Assembly (NCBI RefSeq): GCF_020639365.1
Contig: NZ_JAINUL010000001.1
Coordinates: forward strand, 6,817,030-6,881,029
Origin: Streptomyces flavotricini
Lineage (GTDB): Bacteria > Actinomycetota > Actinomycetes > Streptomycetales > Streptomycetaceae
Direction of reading: 5' to 3'
DNA: 64,000 bases
Within the stretch, counting starts at the first letter, position 1, and every line of letters starts with the position of its first letter. This document shows positions 1 to 10,570 of this stretch, piece after piece. The notes beneath the pieces were generated by a model. It searched no databases, was not told the origin of the DNA, and worked only from the letters and a program-made list of their open reading frames with translations. Made by a program: the position numbers and the translations under genes.

Positions 1-562
1 CACCGTCCACCCCGTACTTCTCGCGCAGCCACGCCTCGTCCGTCACCTGGAGGGTGCCGACCCCCTTCAGCGGGTACAGCACGCGCCGCTGCCGGGCGTC
101 GTCCACCAGCTGGTACAGGTCCCGGTCGCCGGTGACGATGTCCACCGGGCCCGTGGCGCGCGCCGTGAGCGTGCCGATCACGTCGTCGGCCTCGTACCCG
201 GCGACCCCCACCCGGGCGATCCCGAACGCGTCCAGCGCCGCCTCGATGATCGGGACCTGCGGGGACAGGGTGTCGGGGGTCTCCTCCACGTCCGGACCGC
301 TCTCGGTCTCCTCGGCGACCCGGTGCGCCTTGTACGAGGGGATCAGCTCCACCCGCCAGTGGGGCCGCCAGTCGGCGTCCATGCAGGCCACCAGATCGTC
401 GGGGCGGTGGTCCTGGACGAGCCGCCCGATGAAGTCGAGCAGCCCGCGCACCGCGTTGACCGGAGTGCCGTCGGGGGCCTTCACGGAATCCGGCACGCCG
501 AAGTACGCGCGGTAGTAGAGGGAGGCGGTGTCCAGCAGCATCAGGCGTCGAGTCGTCGTCAC
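1..562 (-). CDS. 5'-3' exonuclease (PolA N-terminal/flap endonuclease-like), 3' end outside window
   Basis: Stand-alone 5'-3' exonuclease related to the N-terminal domain of DNA polymerase I, expected to remove RNA primers or flaps using bound metal ions. The reverse strand starts at GTG (562) and gives VTTTRRLMLLDTASLYYRAYFG. The first metal-binding Asp is in LMLLDTA, a second in ACMDADWRPHW, the EADD group in YEADDVIGTL and the last in VTGDRDLYQL; this is the usual order for the PIN/FEN fold. About 187 codons are visible and the C-terminal helix-hairpin-helix part lies beyond base 1. An ATG at 541 is an alternative start; neither has a strong Shine-Dalgarno. It is divergent from the XRE regulator. 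Confidence 0.88.
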   Translation of the reverse strand, partial: MTTTRRLMLLDTASLYYRAYFGVPDSVKAPDGTPVNAVRGLLDFIGRLVQDHRPDDLVACMDADWRPHWRVELIPSYKAHRVAEETESGPDVEETPDTLSPQVPIIEAALDAFGIARVGVAGYEADDVIGTLTARATGPVDIVTGDRDLYQLVDDARQRRVLYPLKGVGTLQVTDEAWLREKYGVDG

Positions 563-720
563 GGTGACGATGATGCCGCAACCCGCACGTGCTCCCGCAG
601 CCGACGGTTACGCCCGGGGGCACGGAAAGTGGCCGTGAGTGCGCTCGAAAATGGCACGGGAGTTTCACCCGGGGCGTACCCTTGTCGGCTCTTGCACGCG
701 AAACCGGTGGCGGTTGCTGC

Positions 721-733
721 GTAAGGTGCTTAC
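721..733. promoter_or_regulatory. Short inverted repeat upstream of XRE-cupin gene
   Basis: GTAAG-GTG-CTTAC, arms of five bases, lies 68 bases before the ATG at 801 in the divergent intergenic region 563-800. It could be an autoregulatory operator. The rest of this 238-base gap shows only short direct repeats of the type GACG/CCGACG around 755-775 and nothing else I recognise. Confidence 0.3.
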
Positions 734-800
734 AGCACACCGATGTGAGACGGACGCCGACGTACGCCGACGGACCAGACAAGGGGAGGGCAGCCCCGCC

Positions 801-1412
801 ATGGACGACAGGGACGGCTCGGACGACAAGGAACGGGACAAGGACGCCAAGGAACCGCTCCGGGTGGGCGTGGCCGTGCGCAAGCGGCGCCGGGCACTGC
901 ACCTGACCCTCGCCGCCGTATCGGCGCGCAGCGGCCTGTCGGTGCCCTTCCTCAGCCAGATAGAGAACGAGCGGGCCCGGCCCAGCATGCGGTCCCTGGA
1001 ACGGGTCGCGGACGCGCTGGAGACCACGGCCGTCGAGCTGCTGGCCGCCTCGGACACCGCGCGCACGGTGGACCTCGTACGGGCCGGGGACGACTCCGGG
1101 CTCACGCCGGTCCCGGGTGTGCGCCCCCTCGTACGCGGACACCACCAGCTGCACGCGCTGGAGTTCACCGGGGACCAGGACGCCGGCCGCGAGTACCAGC
1201 ACCGCAACGACGAGTTGATGTACGTGGTCTCGGGCGCCTGCCAGGTGGAGGCCGAGGGGCGGGCGTACCGGCTGGAGAGCGGGGACGCGCTGTTCCTGTC
1301 CGGCGGCGTACGGCACCGCTGGCGGGCCGTCTCCGAGGACACCCGGCTCCTGGTCGTGGCGGTCGGCGAGCACATCCACGCGACCTCCGAGCCCCCCTCG
1401 CCCGGGCGGTGA
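801..1412 (+). CDS. XRE-family regulator with C-terminal cupin domain
   Basis: Transcription factor of 203 residues: an N-terminal helix-turn-helix (about residues 22-76, with VSARSGLSVPFLSQIENE as recognition helix region) followed by a cupin sensor (about 120-190, HRNDELMYVVSG and GDALFLSGGVRHRW). Family members bind a small ligand or metal in the cupin and repress genes of small-molecule metabolism. The ATG at 801 was chosen over upstream starts because GGGGAGGG sits at 783-790; the upstream reading frame also lacks the codon bias. Its TGA overlaps the GTG of the next gene, so the two are coupled, suggesting a link to the corrinoid/metal-binding protein downstream. The ligand is unknown. 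Confidence 0.85.
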   Translation: MDDRDGSDDKERDKDAKEPLRVGVAVRKRRRALHLTLAAVSARSGLSVPFLSQIENERARPSMRSLERVADALETTAVELLAASDTARTVDLVRAGDDSGLTPVPGVRPLVRGHHQLHALEFTGDQDAGREYQHRNDELMYVVSGACQVEAEGRAYRLESGDALFLSGGVRHRWRAVSEDTRLLVVAVGEHIHATSEPPSPGR

Positions 1413-2146
1413 GCCGCAGCCGGACGCGGGTCGTCTCGCTCGTGCCCTCGCTGACCGAGGCGGTGGCGGTCAGCGCCCCCGGGCTGCTCGTCGGGGTCAC
1501 CGACTGGTGCACGCACCCCGCGGACCTCGAAGGGCGGGGCGCGGTGCGCATCGGGGGTACGAAGAACCCGGACGTGGAGCGGATCACGGCGCTGCGCCCG
1601 GACCTGGTGATCGCCAACGAGGAGGAGAACCGGGCCCCGGACCTGGCGGCGCTGCGCGGGGCCGGGGTCGAGGTGCTGGTCACCGAGGTACGGGAGCTGC
1701 CGCAGGCGCTGACGGAGCTGTCCCGGGTGCTGGTGGGGGCCCTGGGGCTGGCGCGGCCGCAGTGGCTGGACGAGGCCGAGGCGGCCTGGACGCGGGTGGA
1801 GCCGGCCGGCCCGCTGCGCGCCTTCGTACCGGTGTGGCGGCGCCCCTGGATGGTGCTCGGCCGGGACACGTTCGCGGGCGATCTGCTCGCCCGGCTGGGC
1901 GTGGACAACGTCTACGCCGGGAACGCCGAGCGGTATCCGCGGGTGCCGGTGGAGGAGCTGGCCGCCGCCGACTGCGATCTGGTGGTGCTCCCCGACGAGC
2001 CGTACCGCTTCACGCGCGAGGACGGCCCGGAGGCCTTCCCGGACCGTCCCTCCGCCCTGGTCAGCGGCCGCCACCTCACCTGGTACGGGCCCTCGCTGGC
2101 CGAGGCCCCGGCCGTACTGGCGGCGGCGCTGCGGGCCGCCCGCTGA
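1409..2146 (+). CDS. Helical backbone metal receptor (BtuF/FecB-like substrate-binding protein)
   Basis: A 245-residue protein of the periplasmic-binding-protein class III fold used for corrinoids and iron chelates. Family signatures are RVVSLVPSLTEAV at the N-terminus, the GVTDWCTHP segment, and RITALRPDLVIANEEEN. There is no signal peptide and no lipobox, so it may stay in the cytoplasm or act as a binding/chaperone protein, as BtuF-like orphan proteins often do. GTG at 1409 overlaps the stop of the XRE-cupin gene (GTGA). No ABC permease or ATPase gene is adjacent, so an import role is not shown by context. Confidence 0.78.
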   Translation: MSRSRTRVVSLVPSLTEAVAVSAPGLLVGVTDWCTHPADLEGRGAVRIGGTKNPDVERITALRPDLVIANEEENRAPDLAALRGAGVEVLVTEVRELPQALTELSRVLVGALGLARPQWLDEAEAAWTRVEPAGPLRAFVPVWRRPWMVLGRDTFAGDLLARLGVDNVYAGNAERYPRVPVEELAAADCDLVVLPDEPYRFTREDGPEAFPDRPSALVSGRHLTWYGPSLAEAPAVLAAALRAAR

Positions 2147-2156
2147 CGGCGGTGCG

Positions 2157-3278
<1,122 letters not shown>

Positions 3279-3333
3279 GGATCCAGCCTCGCGGCGGAGC
3301 CGGGCGGACGGCAGAGTCCATCTCTCTATAAGG

Positions 3334-3352
3334 CCATAAACTGACTTTATGG
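3334..3352. promoter_or_regulatory. Perfect palindrome overlapping LysR start codon (probable operator)
   Basis: CCATAAA-CTGAC-TTTATGG: arms of seven bases, five-base spacer, with the ATG of the LysR gene (3349-3351) inside the right arm. The inner ATAAA-N5-TTTAT is an A/T-rich dyad as LysR proteins prefer. It lies between two divergent genes in an otherwise GC-rich region. Confidence 0.6.
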
Positions 3353-4272
3353 GTAACGGAGAGTGGGTTCCGCTGGCGCACCGGGTACCGGACCTGGGGG
3401 CGCTGGAGCTGCTGCTCGCGGTCGCCCGGATCGGCAGCCTGAGCGGCGCCGCCAAGCGCATGGGGATCACCCAGCCCGCTGCGAGCAGCCGGATCCGGGC
3501 CATGGAGACGCGGCTGGGCGTGGCGCTGGTGGACCGCTCGCCGCGGGGGTCGACCCTGACGGCCGAGGGGGCGCTCGTCACCGACTGGGCGCGGCGCGTG
3601 GTGGAGGCGGCCGAGGCCTTCGACGCCGGGGCACAGGCGCTGCGCGGGCGGCGGGACTCGCGGCTGCGGGTGGCCGCCAGCATGACCATCGCGGAGTACC
3701 TGCTGCCGGGGTGGCTGATCGCGCTGCGCGGGCAGCGGCCGGGGACGGCGGTGTCCCTGCACGCGGGGAACTCGGCCGTGGTCGCGGAGCGGGTGCTGGC
3801 CCATGAGGCGGACCTGGGGTTCGTGGAGGGGCTGTCAGTGCCGGAGGGCCTGGACTCGGCGGTCATCGCGCAGGACCGGCTGGTGGTGGCGGTGGCTCCG
3901 GGGCACGCGTGGGCGCGGCGCACAAAGGGGGTGGCGGCGGCGGAGCTGGCGGCGACCCCGCTCATCCTGCGGGAGTGGGGATCGGGGACCCGGCAGGTGC
4001 TGGACGCCGCGCTGGCGCAGAGCGGCGGGCTCGCGGCCCCGCTGCTGGAGCTGGCGTCGACGACGGCGGTGAAGGCGGCGGCGCTGAGCGGTGCGGGGCC
4101 GTGCGTGCTGTCGGAGCTGGCGCTGGGGGAGGAGCTGGCGGCGCGGCGCCTCGTCGAGGTCCCGGTGACGGGGGCCGCCCTGGGGCGGGCCCTGCGGGCG
4201 GTGTGGCCGGTGGGGAACAGGCCGGCGGGCCCGGCCCGCGACCTGCTGTCGCTGACCCGGGCCCGCCCTTGA
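3349..4272 (+). CDS. LysR-family transcriptional regulator
   Basis: Regulator of 307 residues: winged helix-turn-helix at about residues 18-75 (ALELLLAVARIGSLSGAAKR, MGITQPAASSRIRAME) and a LysR substrate-binding domain from about 100. The transcript may be leaderless, since no Shine-Dalgarno precedes the ATG at 3349. It is divergent from the TDT transporter with 70 bases between, the usual arrangement for a LysR regulator and its target. An effector might be the transported anion; this is inference. The palindrome over its own start codon suggests negative autoregulation. Confidence 0.88.
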   Translation: MGNGEWVPLAHRVPDLGALELLLAVARIGSLSGAAKRMGITQPAASSRIRAMETRLGVALVDRSPRGSTLTAEGALVTDWARRVVEAAEAFDAGAQALRGRRDSRLRVAASMTIAEYLLPGWLIALRGQRPGTAVSLHAGNSAVVAERVLAHEADLGFVEGLSVPEGLDSAVIAQDRLVVAVAPGHAWARRTKGVAAAELAATPLILREWGSGTRQVLDAALAQSGGLAAPLLELASTTAVKAAALSGAGPCVLSELALGEELAARRLVEVPVTGAALGRALRAVWPVGNRPAGPARDLLSLTRARP

Positions 4273-4312
4273 TCGCCGCCCCTGGGCGGGGGCGGTCAGG
4301 GCGGCGGCGCCG

Positions 4313-4513
4313 TCATTCGGCGATCTCGGTGCGCTCCCACCACTGGAAGACCTCCAGCGGGCCCTGCGGGCCGTCCTGCCGCCGCTGCGTGGCACGGAAG
4401 TGCTCGTAACCCCCGCGGTGCCTGATCTTCACGTCCTCGCCGGAGGGTGGGGCGTCGACGACCCGCTCGGTGAGGTCGGCCGGTCCGCCCTCCAGCACTG
4501 CCTTGTTCGTCAT
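4313..4513 (-). CDS. DUF5988 family small protein
   Basis: A 66-residue protein with the conserved pattern I associate with DUF5988 of streptomycetes: VLEGGPADL near the start, KIRHRGGYEHF in the middle and WWERTEIAE at the C-terminus. The function is unknown. The ATG at 4513 is clear. It lies between the LysR gene (convergent) and the PuuD-like gene (same strand, 52 bases upstream) and has no obvious partner. Confidence 0.75.
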   Translation of the reverse strand: MTNKAVLEGGPADLTERVVDAPPSGEDVKIRHRGGYEHFRATQRRQDGPQGPLEVFQWWERTEIAE

Positions 4514-4565
4514 ACCCCCAGTCTTGCGAGCGGGCGCACGGCGCGCACGTCGGCGCCGTCAGCCG

Positions 4566-5270
4566 TCAGGCCGGGACCGCCGCGGTGCGGGAGGCCGCTT
4601 CGACCAGCGCGGACATCACGCGGGTGTCCTTGTCGCGTTCCGGGTGCCACTGGACGCCGAGGACCCAGCGCCCCGGGTCGCCGAGCTCGATGGCCTCCAC
4701 CGTTCCGTCGACCGCGTGCGCCGAGGCGATCAGGCCCTCGCCCAGCCGCTCGACGGCCTGGTGGTGGTAGGTGGGCACCTCGGCCTCCTCCGGGACCAGC
4801 GCCGCGTACCGGCTGCCCTCGACCGGACGGACCGGGTGCCAGGACATGACGCCCGGGGCCGCCACGTGGCCGTCGATGTGCTGGATCAGCGTGCCGCCCA
4901 GGGCCACGTTCAGCGCCTGCATGCCCCGGCAGATGCCCAGCACCGGCAGGCCCGCCGCCAGGGCCGCCTCGATCAGGGCCAGTTCCCACTCGTCCCGCTT
5001 GGTCGCGGGGGCGCCCGTACGGGGGTCCCGGTCGGCCCCGTAGCGGACCGGGTCCACATCGGGGCCGCCCGCGACGACCAGGCCGTCCAGCCGGCTCAGC
5101 ACCTCCGCCGCCGAACCGGGTTCGTCCGGCGGGAGCAGCACGGCCGCGCCGCCCGCCGCCTGGACGAGCTCGTAGTACCCGGTGGGCACGAGGGACGTGG
5201 GGACGTCCCACACCGCGTAGCGGGTGGATTCCTCCACGTAGGTCGTGATGCCGATGAGCGGCCTGGGCAC
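4566..5270 (-). CDS. Gamma-glutamyl-gamma-aminobutyrate hydrolase family (PuuD-like, peptidase C26)
   Basis: Class I glutamine amidotransferase-type hydrolase of 234 residues that would release glutamate from gamma-glutamylated amines. The nucleophile cysteine is in LPVLGICRGMQALN (about residue 111), and the catalytic His and Glu are in VLGVQWHPERD near the C-terminus; LVVAGGPDVDP is the oxyanion-loop segment. I chose GTG at 5270 because GGAGG sits eight bases before it; a TTG at 5285 would lie upstream of that site. The gene follows the permease with 33 bases between and belongs to the gamma-glutamylation locus with the GlnA4-like enzyme. Confidence 0.87.
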   Translation of the reverse strand: MPRPLIGITTYVEESTRYAVWDVPTSLVPTGYYELVQAAGGAAVLLPPDEPGSAAEVLSRLDGLVVAGGPDVDPVRYGADRDPRTGAPATKRDEWELALIEAALAAGLPVLGICRGMQALNVALGGTLIQHIDGHVAAPGVMSWHPVRPVEGSRYAALVPEEAEVPTYHHQAVERLGEGLIASAHAVDGTVEAIELGDPGRWVLGVQWHPERDKDTRVMSALVEAASRTAAVPA

Positions 5271-5303
5271 GGTTTCTACCTCCAAGGGGTCGAAGAACGG
5301 CGG

Positions 5304-6773
<1,470 letters not shown>

Positions 6774-6789
6774 GTGCGCTCCTGCCTAG

Positions 6790-6817
6790 GGCAATGGTTG
6801 TGGGGCGTACCTTTGCC
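6790..6817. promoter_or_regulatory. Palindromic operator candidate, permease promoter
   Basis: GGCAATGGT-N10-ACCTTTGCC: arms match at eight of nine positions. It lies 17 bases upstream of the permease start. The same GCAATGGTT-N8-TACCTT arrangement recurs at 7691-7713 between the regulator and the glutamine synthetase-like gene, so it is probably the binding site of the FadR-type regulator encoded at 6923. Confidence 0.6.
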
Positions 6818-6839
6818 GTAGGGGAGTGGAGTGCGCAAG

Positions 6840-6860
6840 ACCCCTGCGTTAAACAGGGGT
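6840..6860 (-). terminator. Hairpin after the GntR/FadR gene
   Basis: ACCCCTG-N7-CAGGGGT, a perfect seven-base stem downstream of the regulator's stop (6923) and upstream of the permease promoter. It has no strong U tract, which is common for Streptomyces terminators. Confidence 0.5.
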
Positions 6861-6922
6861 TACGAAAAGTTCACGAGCCGCTCCCGCCGCCCCCGTTTCC
6901 GGCCCGATCGACGGGACACCCC

Positions 6923-7669
6923 CTAGGCGAGGAACCCGCGCAGCAGGGCGGCCGTTCCGCAGCAGTGTTCGCGCATCACCTCGCGCGCCGCGTCGGGGTG
7001 GCGCTCCAGCACCGCCTCCACGAGCGCGCTGTGCTGCTGCTGGGAGTGCTCCAGGTTGCGCACCAGCAGCGGGATGCAGTCCAGCAGGTCGTTCACGGTG
7101 GCCCGGACGGCGGCGTACTGGGCCGTGAGGCTGGCCGATCCGGCCAGCTCGCACAGGGTGAGGTGGAACAGGGTGTCCTGGCGGCGGTAGTCGGTCAGCG
7201 GCGCGTCATGGGTGGCGGACAGCGCGCCGAGCAGACGCTCGGAACCCTCCTCGGTCAGCCCCTGGGAGGCGCACAGTCCGGCCGCGCCCACCTCCAGGAC
7301 CTCGCGGAACCGCAGCACGTCCTCGATGTCCACGCCCACCACGCGCCGGCGCAGCTCGTCCTCGGTGCCGCCGGCCGGGGTGTCGGGGCGGGGGAGCACG
7401 AACGTTCCTCCGTACCGCCCGCGCCGCGCCTCCACCAGGCCCTGGTCCTGGAGCACCTTCAGCACCTCGCGCAGGGTGACCCGGCTGATCCCCATCCGCT
7501 CCGCCAGCTCCCGTTCGGGCGGCAGCCGTTCGCCGCCCGGCACCAGACCCAGCCGGACCACCTGGAGGATCTGCTCCAGGGCCTCCTCGAAACCGTTGCC
7601 CGCCCGCACCTGCCGCAGTACCGGATTCAGCCGCGCGATCGCGCCGCCTTCGCTCGCCGTGTCGGTCAT
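6923..7669 (-). CDS. FadR/GntR-family regulator (FCD domain)
   Basis: Regulator of 248 residues: winged helix-turn-helix at about 35-85 (ERLPPERELAERMGISRVTL, REVLKVLQDQGLVEARRGRY) and an all-helical FCD ligand domain from about 110 (DVLRFREVLEVGAAGL). The start is the ATG at 7669, preceded by GGAGG seven bases away. The gene is divergent from the GlnA4-like gene and upstream of the permease and hydrolase genes. In S. coelicolor a regulator of this type sits next to glnA4. I infer that it controls the amine locus through the palindromes at 6790 and 7690. Confidence 0.88.
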   Translation of the reverse strand: MTDTASEGGAIARLNPVLRQVRAGNGFEEALEQILQVVRLGLVPGGERLPPERELAERMGISRVTLREVLKVLQDQGLVEARRGRYGGTFVLPRPDTPAGGTEDELRRRVVGVDIEDVLRFREVLEVGAAGLCASQGLTEEGSERLLGALSATHDAPLTDYRRQDTLFHLTLCELAGSASLTAQYAAVRATVNDLLDCIPLLVRNLEHSQQQHSALVEAVLERHPDAAREVMREHCCGTAALLRGFLA

Positions 7670-7689
7670 CTCGGCTCCTCCCCTTCCCA

Positions 7690-7713
7690 AGCAATGGTTC
7701 TATTCAATACCTT
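7690..7713. promoter_or_regulatory. Second copy of the amine-locus operator
   Basis: AGCAATGGT-N10-ACCTTAGGG in the 77-base divergent region between the FadR-type gene and the glutamine synthetase-like gene. GCAATGGTT and TACCTT, eight bases apart, are identical to those in the permease promoter site at 6790; the right arm is weaker here. Confidence 0.58.
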
Positions 7714-7746
7714 AGGGCTTCTCGGCTCACCGAAGGAGAGATTCCA

Positions 7747-9111
7747 GTGGTAGACCGCAAGCCGCCGCTCGCGCCCGAGGAGCTCCGCGCTCTCGTGGCG
7801 AGCGGCGAGATCGACACCGTGGTCCTGGCCTTCCCCGACATGCAGGGGCGGCTCCAGGGCAAGCGGTTCGCCGCACAGTTCTTCCTCGACGAGGTCCTCG
7901 ACCACGGCACCGAGGGATGCAACTACCTCCTCGCCGTCGACACGGACATGAACACCGTCGACGGATACGAGATGTCCTCCTGGGACCGGGGCTACGGCGA
8001 CTTCGCCATGCACCCCGACCTCGCGACCCTGCGCCGGATCCCCTGGAACCCCGGCAGCGCCTTCCTCCTGGCCGACCTCGCCTGGAACGACGGCTCGCCC
8101 GTGGTCGCCGCGCCCCGGCAGATCCTGCGCCGCCAGCTCGAGCGCCTCGCCGGGCACGGGTACACGGCCATGGTCGGCACCGAGCTGGAGTTCATGGTCT
8201 TCCAGGACACCTACGAGCAGGCCTGGAACTCGGGCTACCGCGGGCTGACGCCCGCCAACCAGTACAACATCGACTACTCGGTCCTCGGGACCGGCCGCAT
8301 CGAGCCCCTGCTGCGCCGGATCCGCAACGAGATGCAGGCCGCGGGCCTGGTCGTCGAGTCCGCGAAGGGCGAGTGCAACCTCGGCCAGCACGAGATCGCC
8401 TTCCGCTACGACGAGGCGCTGACCACCTGCGACCAGCACGCCGTCTACAAGACGGGCGCCAAGGAGATCGCCTCCCAGGAGGGCGTCTCGCTCACCTTCA
8501 TGGCCAAGTTCGACGAGCGCGAGGGCAACTCCTGCCATATCCACCTCTCGCTGGGCGATGCCGACGGGCACAACGCGATGGCCGGCGACGGTCCGGGCGG
8601 AATGTCACCGGTGATGCGACACTTCCTGGCCGGCCAGCTGGCCGCGCTGCGCGACTTCTCCCTTCTCTACGCCCCGAACATCAACTCGTACAAGCGTTTC
8701 CGGCCGGGATCCTTCGCGCCGACCGCCGTCGCCTGGGGCGTGGACAACCGGACCTGTGCGCTCCGCGTCGTCGGCCACGGCCGCTCCATGCGCTTCGAGA
8801 ACCGCCTCCCGGGCGGGGACGTGAACCCGTACCTCGCCGTCGCCGGCCTGGTCGCGGCCGGGCTCTACGGGATCGAGAACCGCCTCGAACTGCCCGAGGC
8901 CTGCGCGGGCAACGCCTACACGGCCGACTTCGCGCACGTCCCCACCACCCTGCGCGAGGCCGCGGAGCTCTGGGAGAACAGCGAGATCGCCAAGGCGGCC
9001 TTCGGGCCCGAAGTGGTCGCCCACTACCGCAACATGGCCCGCGTGGAACTGGACGCGTACGACTCCGCCGTCACCGACTGGGAACTGCGCCGCTCCTTCG
9101 AACGCCTGTAG
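7747..9111 (+). CDS. glnA4: Glutamine synthetase-like gamma-glutamyl-amine ligase (GlnA4-like)
   Basis: Protein of 454 residues in the glutamine synthetase I fold. It keeps the ATP/metal motifs: the TELEFMVF glutamates, CNLGQHEIAFRY, the NSCHIHLSLGD histidine, NSYKRFRPGSFAPTAVAWG and the RFENRLPGGDVNPYLA segment. S. coelicolor GlnA4 (SCO1613) was characterised as a gamma-glutamylmonoethanolamide synthetase rather than a glutamine synthetase; the neighbours here (permease, FadR-type regulator, PuuD-like hydrolase, aldehyde dehydrogenase) match that locus, so I infer the same role. Starts at GTG 7747 after AAGGAGAG. Canonical glutamine synthesis is unlikely given the context, but the amine substrate is not provable from sequence. 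Confidence 0.82.
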   Translation: MVDRKPPLAPEELRALVASGEIDTVVLAFPDMQGRLQGKRFAAQFFLDEVLDHGTEGCNYLLAVDTDMNTVDGYEMSSWDRGYGDFAMHPDLATLRRIPWNPGSAFLLADLAWNDGSPVVAAPRQILRRQLERLAGHGYTAMVGTELEFMVFQDTYEQAWNSGYRGLTPANQYNIDYSVLGTGRIEPLLRRIRNEMQAAGLVVESAKGECNLGQHEIAFRYDEALTTCDQHAVYKTGAKEIASQEGVSLTFMAKFDEREGNSCHIHLSLGDADGHNAMAGDGPGGMSPVMRHFLAGQLAALRDFSLLYAPNINSYKRFRPGSFAPTAVAWGVDNRTCALRVVGHGRSMRFENRLPGGDVNPYLAVAGLVAAGLYGIENRLELPEACAGNAYTADFAHVPTTLREAAELWENSEIAKAAFGPEVVAHYRNMARVELDAYDSAVTDWELRRSFERL

Positions 9112-9155
9112 CCACCACCCGTAGCCACCCTCACCGAACATCTGAGAGGCACCAC

Positions 9156-10563
9156 GTGTCCGATGCGCTGGCCCCCTTCGCTCTGGAAGTGTTGAATCCG
9201 GCCACCGAGGAAATCGTCGCCACCGTCCCGGCCGCCACACGGGACGATGTCGACGCCGCCGTCGCCCGGGCCGCCGCGGCCCAGCGCGGCTGGGCGGCCG
9301 CCGCCGGCCCAGCGCGGCTGGGCGGCCGCCGCCCCCGCCGACCGGGCCCGGCTGCTGCGCCGCTTCGCCGCGGTCGTCGACGGGCACATCGAGGAGCTGG
9401 CCCAGCTGGAGGTCCGCGAGGCCGGACACACCATCGGCAACGCCCGCTGGGAAGCCGGCAACGTCCGCGACCTGCTGGAATTCGCCGCCGGGGGAGTGGA
9501 ACGGCTCTCCGGCCGGCAGATCCCCGTCGCCGGCGGCATCGACGTCACCTTCCTCGAACCCCTCGGCGTCATCGGCGTGATCGCCCCGTGGAACTTCCCC
9601 ATGCCGATCGCCGCCTGGGGCATCGCCCCGGCCCTGGCGGCCGGCAACGCCGTCCTCCTCAAGCCCGCCGAGACCACCCCGCTCACCGCGCTGCGCCTCG
9701 CCGAACTCGCCCTCGAAGCCGGGATCCCCGAGCACCTCTTCCAGGTGCTCCCCGGCCACGGGACCGTGGCCGGCGACGCGCTCGTAGAGCACCCGGGCGT
9801 CGCGAAGATCGTTTTCACCGGATCCACCCCGGTCGGCAAGCAGATCATGGCCAAGTGCGCCGACCGGGTGAAGCGGGTCACCCTCGAACTCGGCGGCAAG
9901 AGCCCCAACATCGTCTTCGCCGACGCGGACCTGGAGGCGGCCGCCGCGGCGGCGCCGATGGCCTTCCTCGACAACACCGGCCAGGACTGCTGCGCCCGGA
10001 CGCGGATCCTCGTCCAGCGCTCCGCGTACGACCGGTTCCTGGAGCTGCTCGCCCCCGGCATCGAGGGCGTCGTGGTCGGCGACCCCGCCGACGAGAAGAC
10101 CCAGATGGGACCGCTGATCTCCCGCGCGCAGCTGGACCGCGTACGGTCGTACGTCACCGACGACCTCACCGCGATCCGCGGCACCGCCCCCGACGGCCCC
10201 GGCTTCTGGTACCCGCCGACCCTCGTCACGGACGTCGCCCCCACCGCGCCCGTGGCGGCGGCGGAAGTATTCGGCCCCGTCGCCGTCGTCCTGCCCTTCG
10301 AGGACGAGGAGGACGCCGTACGCCTGGCCAACGCGACGGAGTACGGGCTCTCCGGCTCCCTCTGGACCCGTGACATCGGCCGCGCGCTGCGCGTCTCGCG
10401 CGCCGTCGCCGCGGGCAACCTGTCCGTCAACTCCCACAGCAGCGTCCGCTACTGGACCCCCTTCGGCGGCTACAAGCAGTCCGGACTCGGCCGCGAGCTC
10501 GGACCCGACGCCCTCACCGCATTCACCGAGACCAAGAACGTCTTCATCAGCACGGAGGCCTGA
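9156..10563 (+). pseudogene. Aldehyde dehydrogenase gene frameshifted by a 28-bp tandem duplication
   Basis: NAD(P)-dependent aldehyde dehydrogenase that would oxidise the aldehyde formed from the amine-derived intermediate. GTG 9156 (after GAGAGG) opens a frame reading VSDALAPFALEVLNPATEE and continuing to QRGWAAAA. At 9278-9333 a 28-base unit occurs twice in tandem, shifting the frame by one; the rest, from APADRARLLRRFAAVVDG to the TGA at 10563, is in another frame. Removing one copy restores a continuous protein of 459 residues. Catalytic elements are intact after the break: LGVIGVIAPWNFP, the VTLELGGKSPN glutamate and the GQDCCARTR cysteine. As written the gene cannot make a full enzyme; a sequencing or assembly error is possible. 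Confidence 0.85.
9278..9333. repeat. Perfect 28-bp tandem duplication inside aldehyde dehydrogenase gene
   Basis: Copies at 9278-9305 and 9306-9333 are identical. Each unit contains the hairpin-forming GCCCAG-CGCGG-CTGGGC and the palindrome GGCGGCCGCC, features that favour replication slippage. Twenty-eight is not a multiple of three. Confidence 0.95.
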
Positions 10564-10570
10564 GCCCATC

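Noticed and set aside
665..2074. Long open frame on the minus strand across the XRE-cupin and binding-protein genes
   Set aside because: High GC leaves the opposite strand of real genes open; the translation is low-complexity and matches no family.
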